This document shows positions 33,221 to 43,529 of a stretch of 64,000 bases of DNA, piece by piece. The translations under genes were made by a program, and so were the position numbers. The notes below the pieces were generated by a model that did not search any database, had not been told where the DNA came from, and was given only the letters and a program-made list of their open reading frames with translations. The DNA is from Tetragonia tetragonoides (Eukaryota; Streptophyta; Magnoliopsida; Caryophyllales; Aizoaceae). The stretch's first letter is position 1, and every line of letters starts with the position of its first letter. The stretch is from assembly GCA_038025085.1 (NCBI GenBank), contig CM076144.1, forward strand, positions 19,165,501-19,229,500, written 5' to 3'.

Positions 33221-36200
33221 ACCTCCCCTTCTTTAAAAGAATTTGCCTTCAAATTCGTATCCTCTAAGTAAGGGCTAAGATCACCGACATTGAAGGTTGA
33301 GCTCACGTTTCCATACTCACTAGGAAGATCAATCTTGTATGCATTGTCTCCAATCTTCTCTAGAACTTGAAAAGGACCATCTGCTTGAGGCATAAGCTTG
33401 TTCTTGCGTCTAGAAGGAAATCTTTCTTTGCGCAGGTGTAGCCAAACTAAGTCACCAGGTTCAAATAGAACTTGCTTTCTTCCCTTGTTAGCTCTAGCTT
33501 GGTACCTTGAGTTCATCTTCTCTACTCGCGCACGAACTTGCTCACAGGTCTTCTTGAAAGCTTGTTGTCTTGCCTTGGCATCTACATTGATAACATCATC
33601 TCTAGGCAAAGACACGAAATCAATAGGCAAATAAGGATTAATGCCGTACACAATCTCAAATGGAGAACGACCCGTGGTAAATCCAGGCGTTCTGTTATAT
33701 GCAAACTCCGCATGTGCTAGCTTAATATCCCAATCTTTTGTGCTTCTACTCACCAACCCTCTAAGCAAAGTACCAAGGGTCCTGTTTGTAACCTCGGTTT
33801 GCCCATCTGTTTGTGGGTGATGTGAAGTGCTAAAGAGTAACTTCGTCCCAGCGAGTCTCCAAAGTGTCTTCCAAAAGTAACTCGGAAACTTAGTATCTCG
33901 ATCCGACACAATGGTCTTGGGAATGCCATGTAGCCTCACTATCTCTTTATAGAACAAGTCAGCAACATGAGAGGCGTCATCGGTCTTGTGACATGGCACA
34001 AAGTGCGCCATCTTGAACAATCTATCAACAACAACCATCACAGCATCTTTTCCCCTTTGAGTTCTAGGGAGTGCCACAATGAAATCCATGCTCACACTCT
34101 CCCAGGGAATGCTAGGAACCGGTAATGGTGTGTATAACCCTTTGTGAAAAGCACTCTTGGCCCGTTGACATGTAGCGCATCTCGTCACAATAGCATGTAC
34201 ATCTTTGAGCATCTTAGGCCAATAAAAGTGTTCTTGTAACAGCTCAAGGGTTTTAGTTACTCCAACATGTCCAGCTAATCCTCCCGAGTGAACTTCTCTA
34301 ACCAATAGCTCACGTACAGAGGACCTAGGAACACAGAACTTGTTCCTCTTGAATAGAAACCCATATTGTATGAAATAATCACCATGCTCCCCTTCTTTGC
34401 AAGCTCTAAATGACTCAGAGAAATCAGCATCCTTGTCATATAGTTCTTGGAGATGTTCAAAGCCTAGGAGCTTCGCTTCAAGTGTCACAAACAAGTGGTT
34501 TCTTCGTGAAAGAGCATCTGCAACAACATTGCTCTTCCCATCTTTGTACTTGGCCGAGAATGTAAAAGATTGTAGAAACTCTACCCACTTGGCATGTCTA
34601 GGGTTTAGTTTCTGTTGGCCATGAATGTACTTGAGAGCTTCATGATCCGAGTGCAACACAAAAGGCTTAGGCCTTAAATAATGGGACCAATGCTCCAAGG
34701 CTCTCACAATTGCATAGAACTCTCGATCATATGTAGAATAATTCAAACGAGCTCCATTCAATTTCTCACTAAAATAGGCAATAGGACGTTTTTCTTGAAT
34801 TAAAACAGCGCCTATACCCACCCCACTAGCATCACATTCAACCTCAAACAATCTATCAAAATCGGGTAATGCTAGAATAGGTGCTTGACACAACTTCTCT
34901 TTGACCTCAACAAAGGCCTTTTGCGCACTTTCACTCCAATTAAACTCTCCTATTTTCATTAATTCAGTAATAGGAGCAGTAATGGAACTAAAATTGCGTA
35001 TAAACCTCCGATAAAATGATGCCAAGCCATGAAAACTACGTACCTCATGTATATTGGTTGGAGCTGGCCATGAAGCCATAGCTTCTACCTTGGACGGATC
35101 AACATGTACACCATCTTTGGATACAATGTAACCAAGGAATATAACCTTGGGAAGCATGAAATCACACTTCTCTAACTTGCCAAAAAGCTGTTGTTCCTTT
35201 AGCTTCTCAAATACGCGCTGTAGATGTACTAGATGTTCCTCCTTGGTCTTGCTGAATATAAGAATATCATCAAGGTAAACCACAACAAATTTACCAAGGA
35301 ATGCTCTCAATACCTCGTTCATCAACCTCATGAATGTGCTAGGAGCGTTGCACAAGCCAAAAGGCATTACTAACCACTCATACAAACCATGTCGTGTCTT
35401 GAATGCGGTTTTCCATTCATCCCCCTCCTTGATTCTCACTTGATGGTATCCAGCTCTAAGATCTATCTTGGAAAACAACTGGGAACCATGTAGCTCGTCT
35501 AACATATCGTCTAATCTTGGCATAGGGAACCTATATTTGATTGTGATATTGTTGACAGCTCTACTATCAATGCACATACGCCATGTCCCATCTTTCTTAG
35601 GCACAAGTAACGCAGGAACAGCGCATGGACTTAGACTTTCTCTCACATAGCCTCTTTGCACAAGCTCTTCAACTTGTCTTTGTAACTCTTTGGCTTCTTC
35701 GGGGTTACACCGATATGCTGGCCTATTTGGAAGTGGTGCTCCAGGAACTAGGTCAATTTGGTGTTCTATGCCACGCATAGGAGGTAAACCAGGGGGTAAC
35801 TCCTCGGGGAACACTTCTTTGAACCTCTCTAACAATAGGCGTAACTCAGGATCATAATTGAGATTGTTACACATGTTAGGTTCAAACAACAACACTAGGT
35901 AGCTCATAGTTTCACTAGCCACCTCTTTTTCCATCTCTTTCTCTCCTATGACCATTACACGACTCGCCTTTTTACTAGCCTTTGCTTCTTTAACTTCAGT
36001 GGCAGTCAAGGGTAACAATTTGATTCGTTTCTGGTTATGCTCAACAGTATAGATATTGTTTACACCATCATGACTAACTTTCCTATCAAATTGCCAAGGA
36101 CGACCTAACAATATATGACAAACACCCATAGGCAGTACATCACACCATAGATCGTCTTTATAACACCCTAAAGTAAAGCAAACTCTAGCTTGTTTAGTCA

Positions 36201-36645
36201 CTTTTAACCCTCCCCAATCATTCAACCATTGCACAGTATAGGGTTTAGGATGACTTTTAGTAGGCAAATCAAGCTTATCAACCATCTCTTTAGAGGCAAC
36301 ATTAGTACAACTCCCAGAGTCAATAATCAAATTGCAAACTTTACCTCTAACCTTGCAGCGAGAATGGAATATTTGCTCCCTTTGGTCGGACTCATCATCG
36401 GCCACAGTCGTATGTAGCAGCTTCGTAAGGATTAGGGTCTCTCCAACCTCGGGTATACCATAATCTTCAATGAATGGCTCTCCAATATTTTCATCACTAT
36501 CCTCGGTTATGGGCATAACAAACGAGGGCTCCATCTCTTCTAGCTCAGCGATGGTGAGCGCTTTCTTCGAGCCGCACTCATAGGCATAGTGTCCATATCC
36601 TTGACACTTGAAACAACGCAGTTGGTTCTTGTCCTTAGTAGCCAC
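33046..36645 (-). CDS. Ty3/gypsy pol: nucleocapsid knuckle, protease, RT, RNase H, integrase (1199 aa)
   Basis: One unbroken frame holds a CCHC knuckle (CFKC..H..C, residues 11-24), aspartic protease (IIDSGS, catalytic D109), RT with YLDD at 457-460, RNase H (ECDASG, D605), and integrase with an HHCC finger (H786, H793, C823, C826) and a catalytic triad D854, D915, E951 at the canonical 35-residue last spacing. The C terminus (VGDLSPYLED, then FKEGEVDAG) resembles CRM-type chromoviruses and crosses into the 3' LTR for the last 58 codons or so. No chromodomain of the usual form is seen. The ATG at 36645 is probably not a true start: the knuckle belongs to gag, and a frameshift just upstream separates them. 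Product: the enzymes for reverse transcription and integration of the element. Confidence 0.95.
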   Translation of the reverse strand: MATKDKNQLRCFKCQGYGHYAYECGSKKALTIAELEEMEPSFVMPITEDSDENIGEPFIEDYGIPEVGETLILTKLLHTTVADDESDQREQIFHSRCKVRGKVCNLIIDSGSCTNVASKEMVDKLDLPTKSHPKPYTVQWLNDWGGLKVTKQARVCFTLGCYKDDLWCDVLPMGVCHILLGRPWQFDRKVSHDGVNNIYTVEHNQKRIKLLPLTATEVKEAKASKKASRVMVIGEKEMEKEVASETMSYLVLLFEPNMCNNLNYDPELRLLLERFKEVFPEELPPGLPPMRGIEHQIDLVPGAPLPNRPAYRCNPEEAKELQRQVEELVQRGYVRESLSPCAVPALLVPKKDGTWRMCIDSRAVNNITIKYRFPMPRLDDMLDELHGSQLFSKIDLRAGYHQVRIKEGDEWKTAFKTRHGLYEWLVMPFGLCNAPSTFMRLMNEVLRAFLGKFVVVYLDDILIFSKTKEEHLVHLQRVFEKLKEQQLFGKLEKCDFMLPKVIFLGYIVSKDGVHVDPSKVEAMASWPAPTNIHEVRSFHGLASFYRRFIRNFSSITAPITELMKIGEFNWSESAQKAFVEVKEKLCQAPILALPDFDRLFEVECDASGVGIGAVLIQEKRPIAYFSEKLNGARLNYSTYDREFYAIVRALEHWSHYLRPKPFVLHSDHEALKYIHGQQKLNPRHAKWVEFLQSFTFSAKYKDGKSNVVADALSRRNHLFVTLEAKLLGFEHLQELYDKDADFSESFRACKEGEHGDYFIQYGFLFKRNKFCVPRSSVRELLVREVHSGGLAGHVGVTKTLELLQEHFYWPKMLKDVHAIVTRCATCQRAKSAFHKGLYTPLPVPSIPWESVSMDFIVALPRTQRGKDAVMVVVDRLFKMAHFVPCHKTDDASHVADLFYKEIVRLHGIPKTIVSDRDTKFPSYFWKTLWRLAGTKLLFSTSHHPQTDGQTEVTNRTLGTLLRGLVSRSTKDWDIKLAHAEFAYNRTPGFTTGRSPFEIVYGINPYLPIDFVSLPRDDVINVDAKARQQAFKKTCEQVRARVEKMNSRYQARANKGRKQVLFEPGDLVWLHLRKERFPSRRKNKLMPQADGPFQVLEKIGDNAYKIDLPSEYGNVSSTFNVGDLSPYLEDTNLKANSFKEGEVDAGASTLKDKQEDDESRTSKNQVLETLMLDLELLIAKSIMPREVKCEVTMLEWQEDD
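33221..33236 (-). other. Polypurine tract
   Basis: The minus strand reads TTAAAGAAGGGGAGGT directly before the 3' LTR start TGATG. This is the expected primer for plus-strand DNA synthesis. Confidence 0.85.
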
Positions 36646-37561
36646 GGCTTTGCCTTTGTCTTTGAGTTACGGGCTTGCTAGGGACACTTGCGCTCTTGGG
36701 GAATGTTGCATTCTCTCTTGCATTGTATTGGTTCCGAAAATTTGTATAGCCTTTAATCACATCTCGGGCAACCGGTTTTTGCTCCTTCTCTTGCTTCTCA
36801 ATCTTGAGAGCAATTTTGCAGACGTCCTCAAAGATTACGTAAGGAACAAGCTCTACCTTGCGCCTTAGAGTTGGGTTTAGACCTTTGATGAACCGCGCAA
36901 TCTTTAACTCCTCCTTCTCCTCAAGATCACACATCATGTGCATATGTTCAAACTTCTGGAGGTAGTCTTGTACACTTGAGGTTTCTTGGCTTAAGGATGT
37001 GAGTTTTAAAAACTGTTCTTGCTCAAATTCTTTAGGCAAAAATCGTTTCTTTAAATATTTCTTGAGTTTGTCCCAAGTCTCAATCTTTGCTTTCTCTTCC
37101 TTCTTGCGTCGAGCCTTTAGGTTTTCATACCATAAAGAAGCATGCTTGGTGAGTTTAAGCGTGGCTAACTTGCATCTTCGCCGCTCATCATACTCCTTGT
37201 ATTCAAAGACTCTCTCCGTAGTTCTAAGCCAATCAAGAAAGGCCTCTGGGTCGTAGGAACCGTCATATTCAGGGAGTTCGACCTTCAAGTTCCTGTCATC
37301 ATCATAGGGATGTCGTGGTTTAGGAGCGTCATTGGTTCTAGTCCCACTTGTGTCTTCAAACTCCTCATCGAAGTCGGGGTCACGGTTGTGGTTTCTCCAA
37401 TGAATTCTGCGCATCCTTGTCTCCATGTTCTCCCTATCTTCTTGGTTTCTTCTTTCCATAGCAGCCATCCGCTCTGCCATCCGCTCTTCTTGAGTTTTGA
37501 AAGATGCCCTACGATCCTCCATGGCTGTTAACAACTTTGCTAGTTCGTTGGGGTCACCCAT
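36635..37561 (-). pseudogene. Ty3/gypsy gag capsid, separated from its zinc knuckle by a frameshift
   Basis: The start at 37561 (MGDPNELAKLLTAMEDRRAS) is chosen because the longer open frame runs upstream into the primer site and LTR. It gives 308 residues: a coiled-coil-like N terminus (QEERMAERMAAMERRNQEDR), then a retrotransposon capsid domain (PEYDGSYDPEAFLDWLRTTE, KHASLWYENLKARRK, LKKYLKKRFLP, SVQDYLQKFEHMHMMCDLEE, RFIKGLNPTLRRKVEL). It ends RQRQSRGY. Reading the next frame from the same place gives KDKGKAVATKDKNQLRC and the CCHC knuckle, so a single indel near 36660-36675 has split an originally continuous gag or gag-pol frame. Frameshifting as a programmed event is an alternative, but I see no clear slippery site. 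Confidence 0.85.
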
Positions 37562-37706
37562 AGCTTCGGTTGTAGGTTTCTTGGGGGTTTCTTGGCTGTC
37601 TTCGTGAACAAAAGGTGGATCTTGCAAGAATCTTTCTCGAAAGTTCGCTATGGTGTCGTGTTTATGCTCAGGACCGTGTTGTTTAAACTTAAGAAAGCTC
37701 AAACCT

Positions 37707-37722
37707 TTAGCTCTGATACCAA
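37707..37722 (-). other. Primer-binding site, tRNA initiator Met type
   Basis: The minus strand reads TGGTATCAGAGCTAAA two bases after the 5' LTR end, matching the 3' end of plant initiator methionine tRNA, the usual primer for plant LTR retrotransposons. Confidence 0.92.
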
Positions 37723-37724
37723 GT

Positions 37725-38385
37725 TGATGTGAAATAAGTAACAAAACGGAAATTAACCTTTGATAGTATCACACAAAGGGATCTTGTTCAAGAATCACTC
37801 AAGAACAACTCACGAATCACTCGTAAGGGTTTCAACCTGAATCACTCAGTTTGAGGGGTAAATACTCATGTATTCAATAATTAATCATCAAAGCACGAGT
37901 TTACAATAGCAAAGCTCTCCCCTATTTATAGACAAAGAAATCTAAAGCTATTCGGAATCCTAATCCTAGTCCGAATAGGAAACTAACTACGAAACTGACT
38001 ACAATTGTAAAACGGACTAACTAACAGCTTTCCTAATTCCTAATGGACTTCTAATACTAATAACAATCAGATTATTACTCTCCTAAACATATTCTAACTA
38101 ATTAAGGGAATACTAAACGAAATCAAACTAAACAACTGATTACCTAGCGCCCAAGGCTCAAAACCGCTGGAACAGTTTCCTTGGCGCCCAAGGCTTCTTC
38201 ATTTCAGCTTCTAGTCATCTTCTTGCCACTCTAACATAGTTACCTCACACTTTACCTCACGTGGCATTATACTCTTGGCAATGAGCAGCTCAAGATCAAG
38301 CATTAACGTTTCAAGAACTTGGTTCTTGGACGTTCTTGATTCGTCGTCTTCTTGCTTGTCCTTTAACGTACTTGCTCCTGCATCA
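37725..38385 (-). repeat. 5' LTR of the Ty3/gypsy element (661 bp)
   Basis: Pairs with 32521-33220. The minus-strand TATA box CTATAAATAG is at about 37923-37932, so the transcript would start some 30 nt downstream and run through the primer site and gag. Confidence 0.95.
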
Positions 38386-38390
38386 TAACT

Positions 38391-39130
38391 AGTCTTTAAA
38401 TCTTGTTATTGCTCTAAAATAGCTTTTGCAGGATCGTTATCTGGCTTTTCGCTATAGCTTGCTGGACTTGTTATCTGGCTCCAAGTCAATGTTGAATGTT
38501 GGTTGACTGTTATTCGGCGCAGTAACATTAGGCTTAGTATTTTTACCAATGTGAATGAATTAGTTATGTATTAAGTGATTTTGTGCAGGCTGTAGGGTTG
38601 AAGTTCTATGTTCCAGAAGAGTTCTTCACCGTATAGATGCAATGATCCCAATGTAAATCGACTGACATTCCTGCTATCAATTGCTCATGCTGAGTATACA
38701 TCATGGCTTTGCAGTGGTCATTCTGACCTTCACCTTGTAAATGAGAAAGCTGGACTGCCAATGTCAATGTCAACCAATTAGAGTGTCTTGGATCCTTTAG
38801 TATATGTATTGCCTGTACTATTTCGGATCAAGCGTATCGTCTGTACTAGTTGTGCCTTGACAAGCTGAAACATGTTAAAATTACTTCTGGACTTCTAGTT
38901 GCCTGATGGAATCTGCCTTATTCTAACTGATCCCCTGCCTCGAGGCTTGAGGTTATGCTGCAAACCCAAAATTTTGAGGTTATGCTGCAAACCCAAAATT
39001 TTGGCATGATTGCCGGTAACCGAATACATTTAGTTTGTATCTAACATTTGAACTAGCTAATAATCGACACAAATGTTTTTTCTTTTTTCTTCCCCCCCCC
39101 CCCCTTTTTTTTTTGTGTTTTGTGCCTTCA
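38391..39130 (+). other. CACTA interior, right
   Basis: This continues the CACTA sequence interrupted by the retrotransposon. It has a possible terminal exon (AVGLKFYVPEEFFTV then stop, 38590-38635, after TTGTGCAG), a 28-bp tandem duplication (GAGGTTATGCTGCAAACCC, 38950-39005) and a poly-C/poly-T tract (39094-39113). Confidence 0.4.
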
Positions 39131-39410
39131 ATTACGACGGGTTAATACCGTCACGAACGATCGCCAATTACGACGGGTTAGTCCCGTCGTGGATGACCAA
39201 TTACGACGGGGTAGCCCGTCGTAAAAGCAATATACTTACGACGGGAAAATATCCCGTCGTAAATGGTTAATCGCGACGGGACCCAAAATACTGTCGTAAA
39301 GATCAACAACGACGGCCCCCTTCTACGACGGGGGGACGACAGTAAAAACCGTCGTAATTGATCTTTTACGACGGGAAATCCCATCGTAAAAGGCCCTATT
39401 TCTAGTAGTG
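39131..39410. repeat. CACTA right terminus with dense subterminal repeats
   Basis: At least ten copies of TACGACGGG or CCCGTCGTA, in both directions and often as close inverted pairs (TACGACGGGGTAGCCCGTCG), lead to the terminal CCCTATTTCTAGTAGTG. This is typical of CACTA subterminal binding-site arrays. Confidence 0.9.
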
Positions 39411-39413
39411 GTG

Positions 39414-41569
39414 GCCAAATCCAGACCGTTGTTAGTAGGTTGCAAATTAAGCCTCTATACATCTTACCATAACTGTCCTAGGTAACCATTGGACTACGGC
39501 AGTAAGGAGTGGAACAAACCAAGTAGTGTTACCCTAATGAATGAAAAAACATCATTTTCCAATTTCACTATCATGTTTCTGCATATTAAGCATGGGTTTC
39601 CAACAGCTAAGCCAATCAGAATATAGACAAATGGGGGAGTATGAAAAAGAAGAGAAAATTCACACACGTTCTAAGAGCAGATAAGTAGAGAGAACGCGAC
39701 ATGCAAAGATAGAATAGTGGAACTGGCAGGTAAGAAGATATAGATAAATTACATGAGAAAGATTCTAAGTATAATGCACATAGAAGTTATGTTATCCAAT
39801 ATTAATCACCTAAATGGACGGGGAGTTTACATAAACGTGCATTGAATTACTATGGTGCTCATTCGAACACTTAATTCACCTTATGTACAATATCAGATTG
39901 TCGACACTCTAACAAGCAATAAGGACACTCGACAGTTCATCATAGGCAAAAACACACGTTTTCCAAAAATGACCAAGTCCTGCACATGAACACATACAGT
40001 TGTCAGAGACACGTAGCTGAGTCCAAGTAACAAAGTGAAATCAAGCAAGGCTTGATGAAGTGGAAAAATGCGTCAGATCTATCGTCTACGTAAGATTGAG
40101 TGTTGCAATACTTGGTTATAAGGAAGCAAGTGCTGACCATCTATGAAAACAGACAAGTGTGACACAAGAGATACAACAAAGCCTCAAAAGAACTGCATAT
40201 AAATTATGGTGGACCTGATGTAACCCATGATTACATGAAGGAACGTCATATTCAAAACACTACTAATTTTCATACTTTATAATAGCCTAGTCAGTTGAAC
40301 GTATGTGTCGGTAAAGAATCAAAACAAAATCCAGATATGAACTGATGCATGAAAAGCACCAAACAAGTTTGGAATATACTATATAATCTCCAAGGCGAAG
40401 TATAGTCATCGTTGCATGTCATAAAACTCAATAGGGATATTCCCCCCCAAGGATGAACTGGTCGGCATCCACAACACAAAAGAATAATGTATAAAATGCA
40501 TGGCGACACTATGGAGTAATCTATAGCGTAAAGCACCGGACTTCGCTATACTTAGTGGCATGAAATGCCAAAGAAAGCTACCAATGGAACATGAGGAAAG
40601 CAACCACTCACTCAAAGATACGGACAAGTGAAAGCAAGCAATTTCAGCTTATGTTACTGGCTCCTATATTTGTATGGACTCTAAAAGTATCGTCTGTCAA
40701 CTGTTGAGTCAGTCATTTTCGAAAATCATTGGATGTTTTTGCCTTAAATGGAAGTATCCAAGTGTCTCTGCACCAATTACAGGGTACTGAGTATCCGACA
40801 TGGGTACTTGAAGCCAAATCGATGTACATGTAACATACACAGCTAAAAACAATGCTTTGACAAGTTAGTGAAAGCCATGAACATCTTCATTCCCAGTTAT
40901 AAATAAGCACGAGTTTCAAACTCAGTACTGAAGAAACTGAAAACAAAAACATATCTGCACTACTCTGCAGATGAAACATATTTCAGCACAACAGGAACTT
41001 GTTTCAGCACAACAGGAACTTGAAGCTCCGCCCCTTCATTATGAACATTGGAAGTAATGTCACATCTACAAATTTGTTATGTTTACAGGTGTAATTATTA
41101 CTCTGCAGATTCTTAACTTAAACATGCTGTAAGAAACAAGTTACAGCAGTACGTACGAATCATGATAAGAAAGGATGAACTTCAAAGATCAAATGACAAG
41201 CCGGAGGATATAATTCAGCAAAAGAAGAAATCTTTTATTGAATCAAGTAATGAATAATCCAATAACAAGAGGTTACATCAAATAAAAGAGGTACAAGAGA
41301 GCTAATTAACCTCTCAATACGCAACGGCCAGACACCAGCCCTACATCTTTTACTTTTCCTAACTTAATCTACATGTTTTGCGTATCCATCGAAATGAAGA
41401 ACAGTAGCACAGATTTATTCGCAAAACTTCTCCTTTCATTCATATTCTCCAGTATTTCTATATACAGTCGCTGCATAAAAATGGAGCACTGTGATCCCAC
41501 CTTCATTTCTTCCCCTACAATCCGTTTCAATTAGCATACATAACCATCCCACATATGAAGCTTCATCAT
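39414..41569. other. Intergenic DNA and 3' region of the RING gene
   Basis: No gene found. A 20-bp direct duplication (TTCAGCACAACAGGAACTTG, about 40982-41020) is the only small structure. The last few hundred bases probably include the 3' UTR of the RING-H2 gene; AATAAA-like signals cannot be assigned with confidence. Confidence 0.5.
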
Positions 41570-42634
41570 CTACACACCAAACGTCCAAGCTTGACTTTGG
41601 CTTCTCCTCCTCCCAAATATCGAAGGCGAATGAGTACGACTTCCTCGACCCATCGACCCAACTTCCGAACTTGAACTAGACAACGAATCTCTCGTCCTCC
41701 GGAAAAGCGAAAAGAAACTCCAAAATGCACGACGCAATCCCCTGCTCCCTCTCGACCTCCTCCCTCTCAAAGGCCACGAAACCCTCCTAACACCACCATT
41801 ATTATCAAACCCGCCATCCATTTCCGTATACACAACCGGAAAATCCCCCTCAGCAGCCTCTCTCCCACCCATAAACCTCCCAACAGCAAACCCACCACCA
41901 GGTAGCCTCCATATCCTCAACCCAACCATCATTTCCTCAACAGAATCTCTCTCATTCCCTCCAATTACATCAGTGGGCAACTTATACCGACAAACCGGAC
42001 ACGAATTATGTAACAATAACCAAGGAAGTATACAATCCCCATGATAAATATGCTTACATGGCATCTCCCTAACTTCAGTATCAAACTCAAATTGTTCCTT
42101 ACAAACAGCACAATGTGACTCAGACATAACATGACTAGCAACAATCTTAACAACAGGCATATTTTCCACAGCAATTTTCGAAGCTGGTGGATTATCAAAA
42201 TTAGGCCCAATTCCACTAATTTCTAATTGACCTAATTGATGAAGAACACGATCAAACCCAGAACCCATAAGAAATTCCGATATACTTCCAGGTAATGGAC
42301 GTAACCCTAATCCAGAACCATCATCATAATACAGTTGATAACTAGCAGGTGTAGTATCATCATTAGACCTAGGTAAAGCAATTACCGGATTAAAATGTGA
42401 CGGTCGATCACCACCGCCACCATTACCATTTCTTCGAGTGCTTCGATTTAATCGCGAATTTGTTGTTGTACCGAGATTAGGGTTTGAAATTGGGGAAATT
42501 GATGAGACAGATGAATCTTCAATTCCTTCAACAAATCCACTGCCACAATCGGGACAAATTGCAATGTGTTGTGTGTGAACCCTAATGAATCTGTCACATC
42601 TATGGCACCAGTATGTAGATCCGCTTGAATCCAT
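41570..42634 (-). CDS. RING-H2 E3 ubiquitin ligase with DUF1117, RDUF-type
   Basis: A single intronless frame of 354 residues. Residues 9-39 form an N-terminal zinc ribbon (CHRCDRF..CPDCGSGFVEG). Residues 175-215 form a RING-H2 finger with all eight ligands, C175, C178, C193, H195, H198, C201, C212 and C215, plus the conserved Trp205. Residues about 236-285 (VGLRIWRLPGGGFAVGRFMG, FPVVYTEMDGGF) match the DUF1117 region seen in Arabidopsis RDUF1/RDUF2. The tail is basic and serine-rich (RRTRDSLSSSSS, RRRSQSQAWTFGV). RDUF proteins are cytosolic or nuclear ligases linked to abscisic-acid and drought or chitin responses; the role here is inferred from them. The first ATG after stops was chosen (MDSSGSTYWCHRC), matching family starts. 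No lesion is seen, so it is likely functional. Confidence 0.93.
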   Translation of the reverse strand: MDSSGSTYWCHRCDRFIRVHTQHIAICPDCGSGFVEGIEDSSVSSISPISNPNLGTTTNSRLNRSTRRNGNGGGGDRPSHFNPVIALPRSNDDTTPASYQLYYDDGSGLGLRPLPGSISEFLMGSGFDRVLHQLGQLEISGIGPNFDNPPASKIAVENMPVVKIVASHVMSESHCAVCKEQFEFDTEVREMPCKHIYHGDCILPWLLLHNSCPVCRYKLPTDVIGGNERDSVEEMMVGLRIWRLPGGGFAVGRFMGGREAAEGDFPVVYTEMDGGFDNNGGVRRVSWPLRGRRSRGSRGLRRAFWSFFSLFRRTRDSLSSSSSEVGSMGRGSRTHSPSIFGRRRSQSQAWTFGV

Positions 42635-42779
42635 TAATATTAAAATTGAAAATGAAATTGTTTTGGGGGAATTTGAAGTGGGTAGTGAAGCTAATATTGA
42701 GACAAGAGAGAAAAAGAGAGATTTGAAATGCGTTACTTTAGCGTGCTGCTTTGCTTATGATTATGATTCATGAAGTTGC

Positions 42780-43024
42780 TTTTTTATGTTCTTTTTATGT
42801 TTTTTTTTTGTTTTTTTTTTTGTTACGTTTGTGTCTTTCCTAGGCTCCTAAGTCGCTGACAATGTCAATGTTATGCCTATTTTGACCGGACTACAAAAGT
42901 AAAAATGTGGACTTTTTTTCAACTTAGATTTTATTTGGTGTAATGTGAATATGTGGAGTGTCGAACATGACAAGAGAAATAGATTTTAACAATTTCAACT
43001 TGGCATGGTATAGCTGACCATAAT
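42780..43024. other. Upstream region of the RING gene
   Basis: Contains T runs (42799-42823) and no obvious TATA box for the gene on the minus strand. The leader between 42634 and about 42730 has AGAGAGAAAAAGAGAG tracts. Confidence 0.4.
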
Positions 43025-43032
43025 GAAACAAG

Positions 43033-43524
43033 TAGGGGTGTAACTGAGTCGAGCCGATTTGGTGAGCCCTCGGGTTCGGCTCGGTCAAAGCTCGACTCGA
43101 GTTCGGGTCAAGCCTAGCTCGAGTCGAGCCCGAGCTGGCTCGAATGCTTTCCGAGCCGAGCCCGAGCCTACTATGGCTCGGCTCGGTAGACTCGGTTGGC
43201 TCGATTTAGTTGATTTTTCTCTCTATTCGAATAAAACCATTAAATATTTTTAGAGATTTCTTATTTTTTAATTGTTTTTTTTTTCAAATGAGAACGTGCA
43301 AGGATTCACTTATAGTCAGATTCAATTGCAATTATTTTAAATCAATTTTTTCTAACGTTTGTAGTGATGAGTTTGAATTTGAGCCGAGCCAAACCGAGCC
43401 GAGGCGAGGCACGAGCCTAATTGAGCCGAGCTCGAGCCTTGATTTTTCCGGCTCGGCGAGCTTCGAGCCGAGCCAAGCCCGAGCCCTGCTCGACTCGGGT
43501 CGACTCGGCTCGTTTACACCCCTA
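43033..43524. mobile_element. hAT-type MITE, 492 bp
   Basis: The ends TAGGGGTGTAA.. and ..TTTACACCCCTA are inverted repeats, and GAAACAAG (8 bp) lies perfectly on both sides (43025-43032, 43525-43532). Subterminal regions are packed with GAGCCGAGC/GCTCGGCTCG motifs in both directions, which gives GC-rich arms around an AT-rich centre. There is no coding capacity; the Ser/Arg/Glu-rich frames are due to the repeats. Confidence 0.93.
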
Positions 43525-43529
43525 GAAAC

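Larger units (their letters stand above)
32521..38385 (-). mobile_element. Ty3/gypsy chromovirus-like LTR retrotransposon, nearly intact
   Basis: Two LTRs (32521-33220 and 37725-38385) with TGATG..CATCA ends flank gag and pol on the minus strand. TAACT lies on both sides (32516-32520, 38386-38390), a perfect 5-bp duplication. The minus strand after the 5' LTR reads ACTTGGTATCAGAGC, the initiator-methionine primer site, and AAAGAAGGGGAGGT precedes the 3' LTR as polypurine tract. Domain order is gag, protease, RT, RNase H, integrase, as in Ty3/gypsy. The pol frame runs 175 nt into the 3' LTR, a layout known from CRM (centromeric) chromoviruses; that assignment is inference. The LTRs are closely similar apart from one templated insertion, so the insertion is probably young. 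It sits inside the CACTA element. Confidence 0.95.
29519..39410. mobile_element. CACTA (En/Spm-like) transposon, non-autonomous, with a nested retrotransposon
   Basis: The left end reads CACTACTAGAAATAGGACTT; the right end, reversed, reads CACTACTAGAAATAGGGCCT. The 3-bp duplication GTG lies on both sides (29516-29518 and 39411-39413). Subterminal copies of TACGACGGG or its reverse CCCGTCGTA occur at both ends. Total length is 9892 bp, of which 5870 bp are the inserted Ty3/gypsy element and its duplication, leaving about 4.0 kb. I find no TNPD/TNPA-type transposase. The interior carries short exon-like pieces on the plus strand, so it may be a deletion derivative or a gene-capturing copy. It sits between the two intact host genes. 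Confidence 0.95.

Noticed and set aside
36645..36645. ATG of the long pol frame as a true translation start
   Set aside because: It lies inside the gag-derived nucleocapsid region; homologous frame text continues upstream in the same frame, so the start is created by a frameshift.
37562..37744. N-terminal 61 codons of the gag open frame
   Set aside because: They span the primer-binding site and the LTR end, which are not part of gag; the start at 37561 is preferred.
40291..40627. Open frames of 73 and 81 codons on the minus strand
   Set aside because: They overlap in different frames, have no motif, and lie in AT-rich intergenic DNA.
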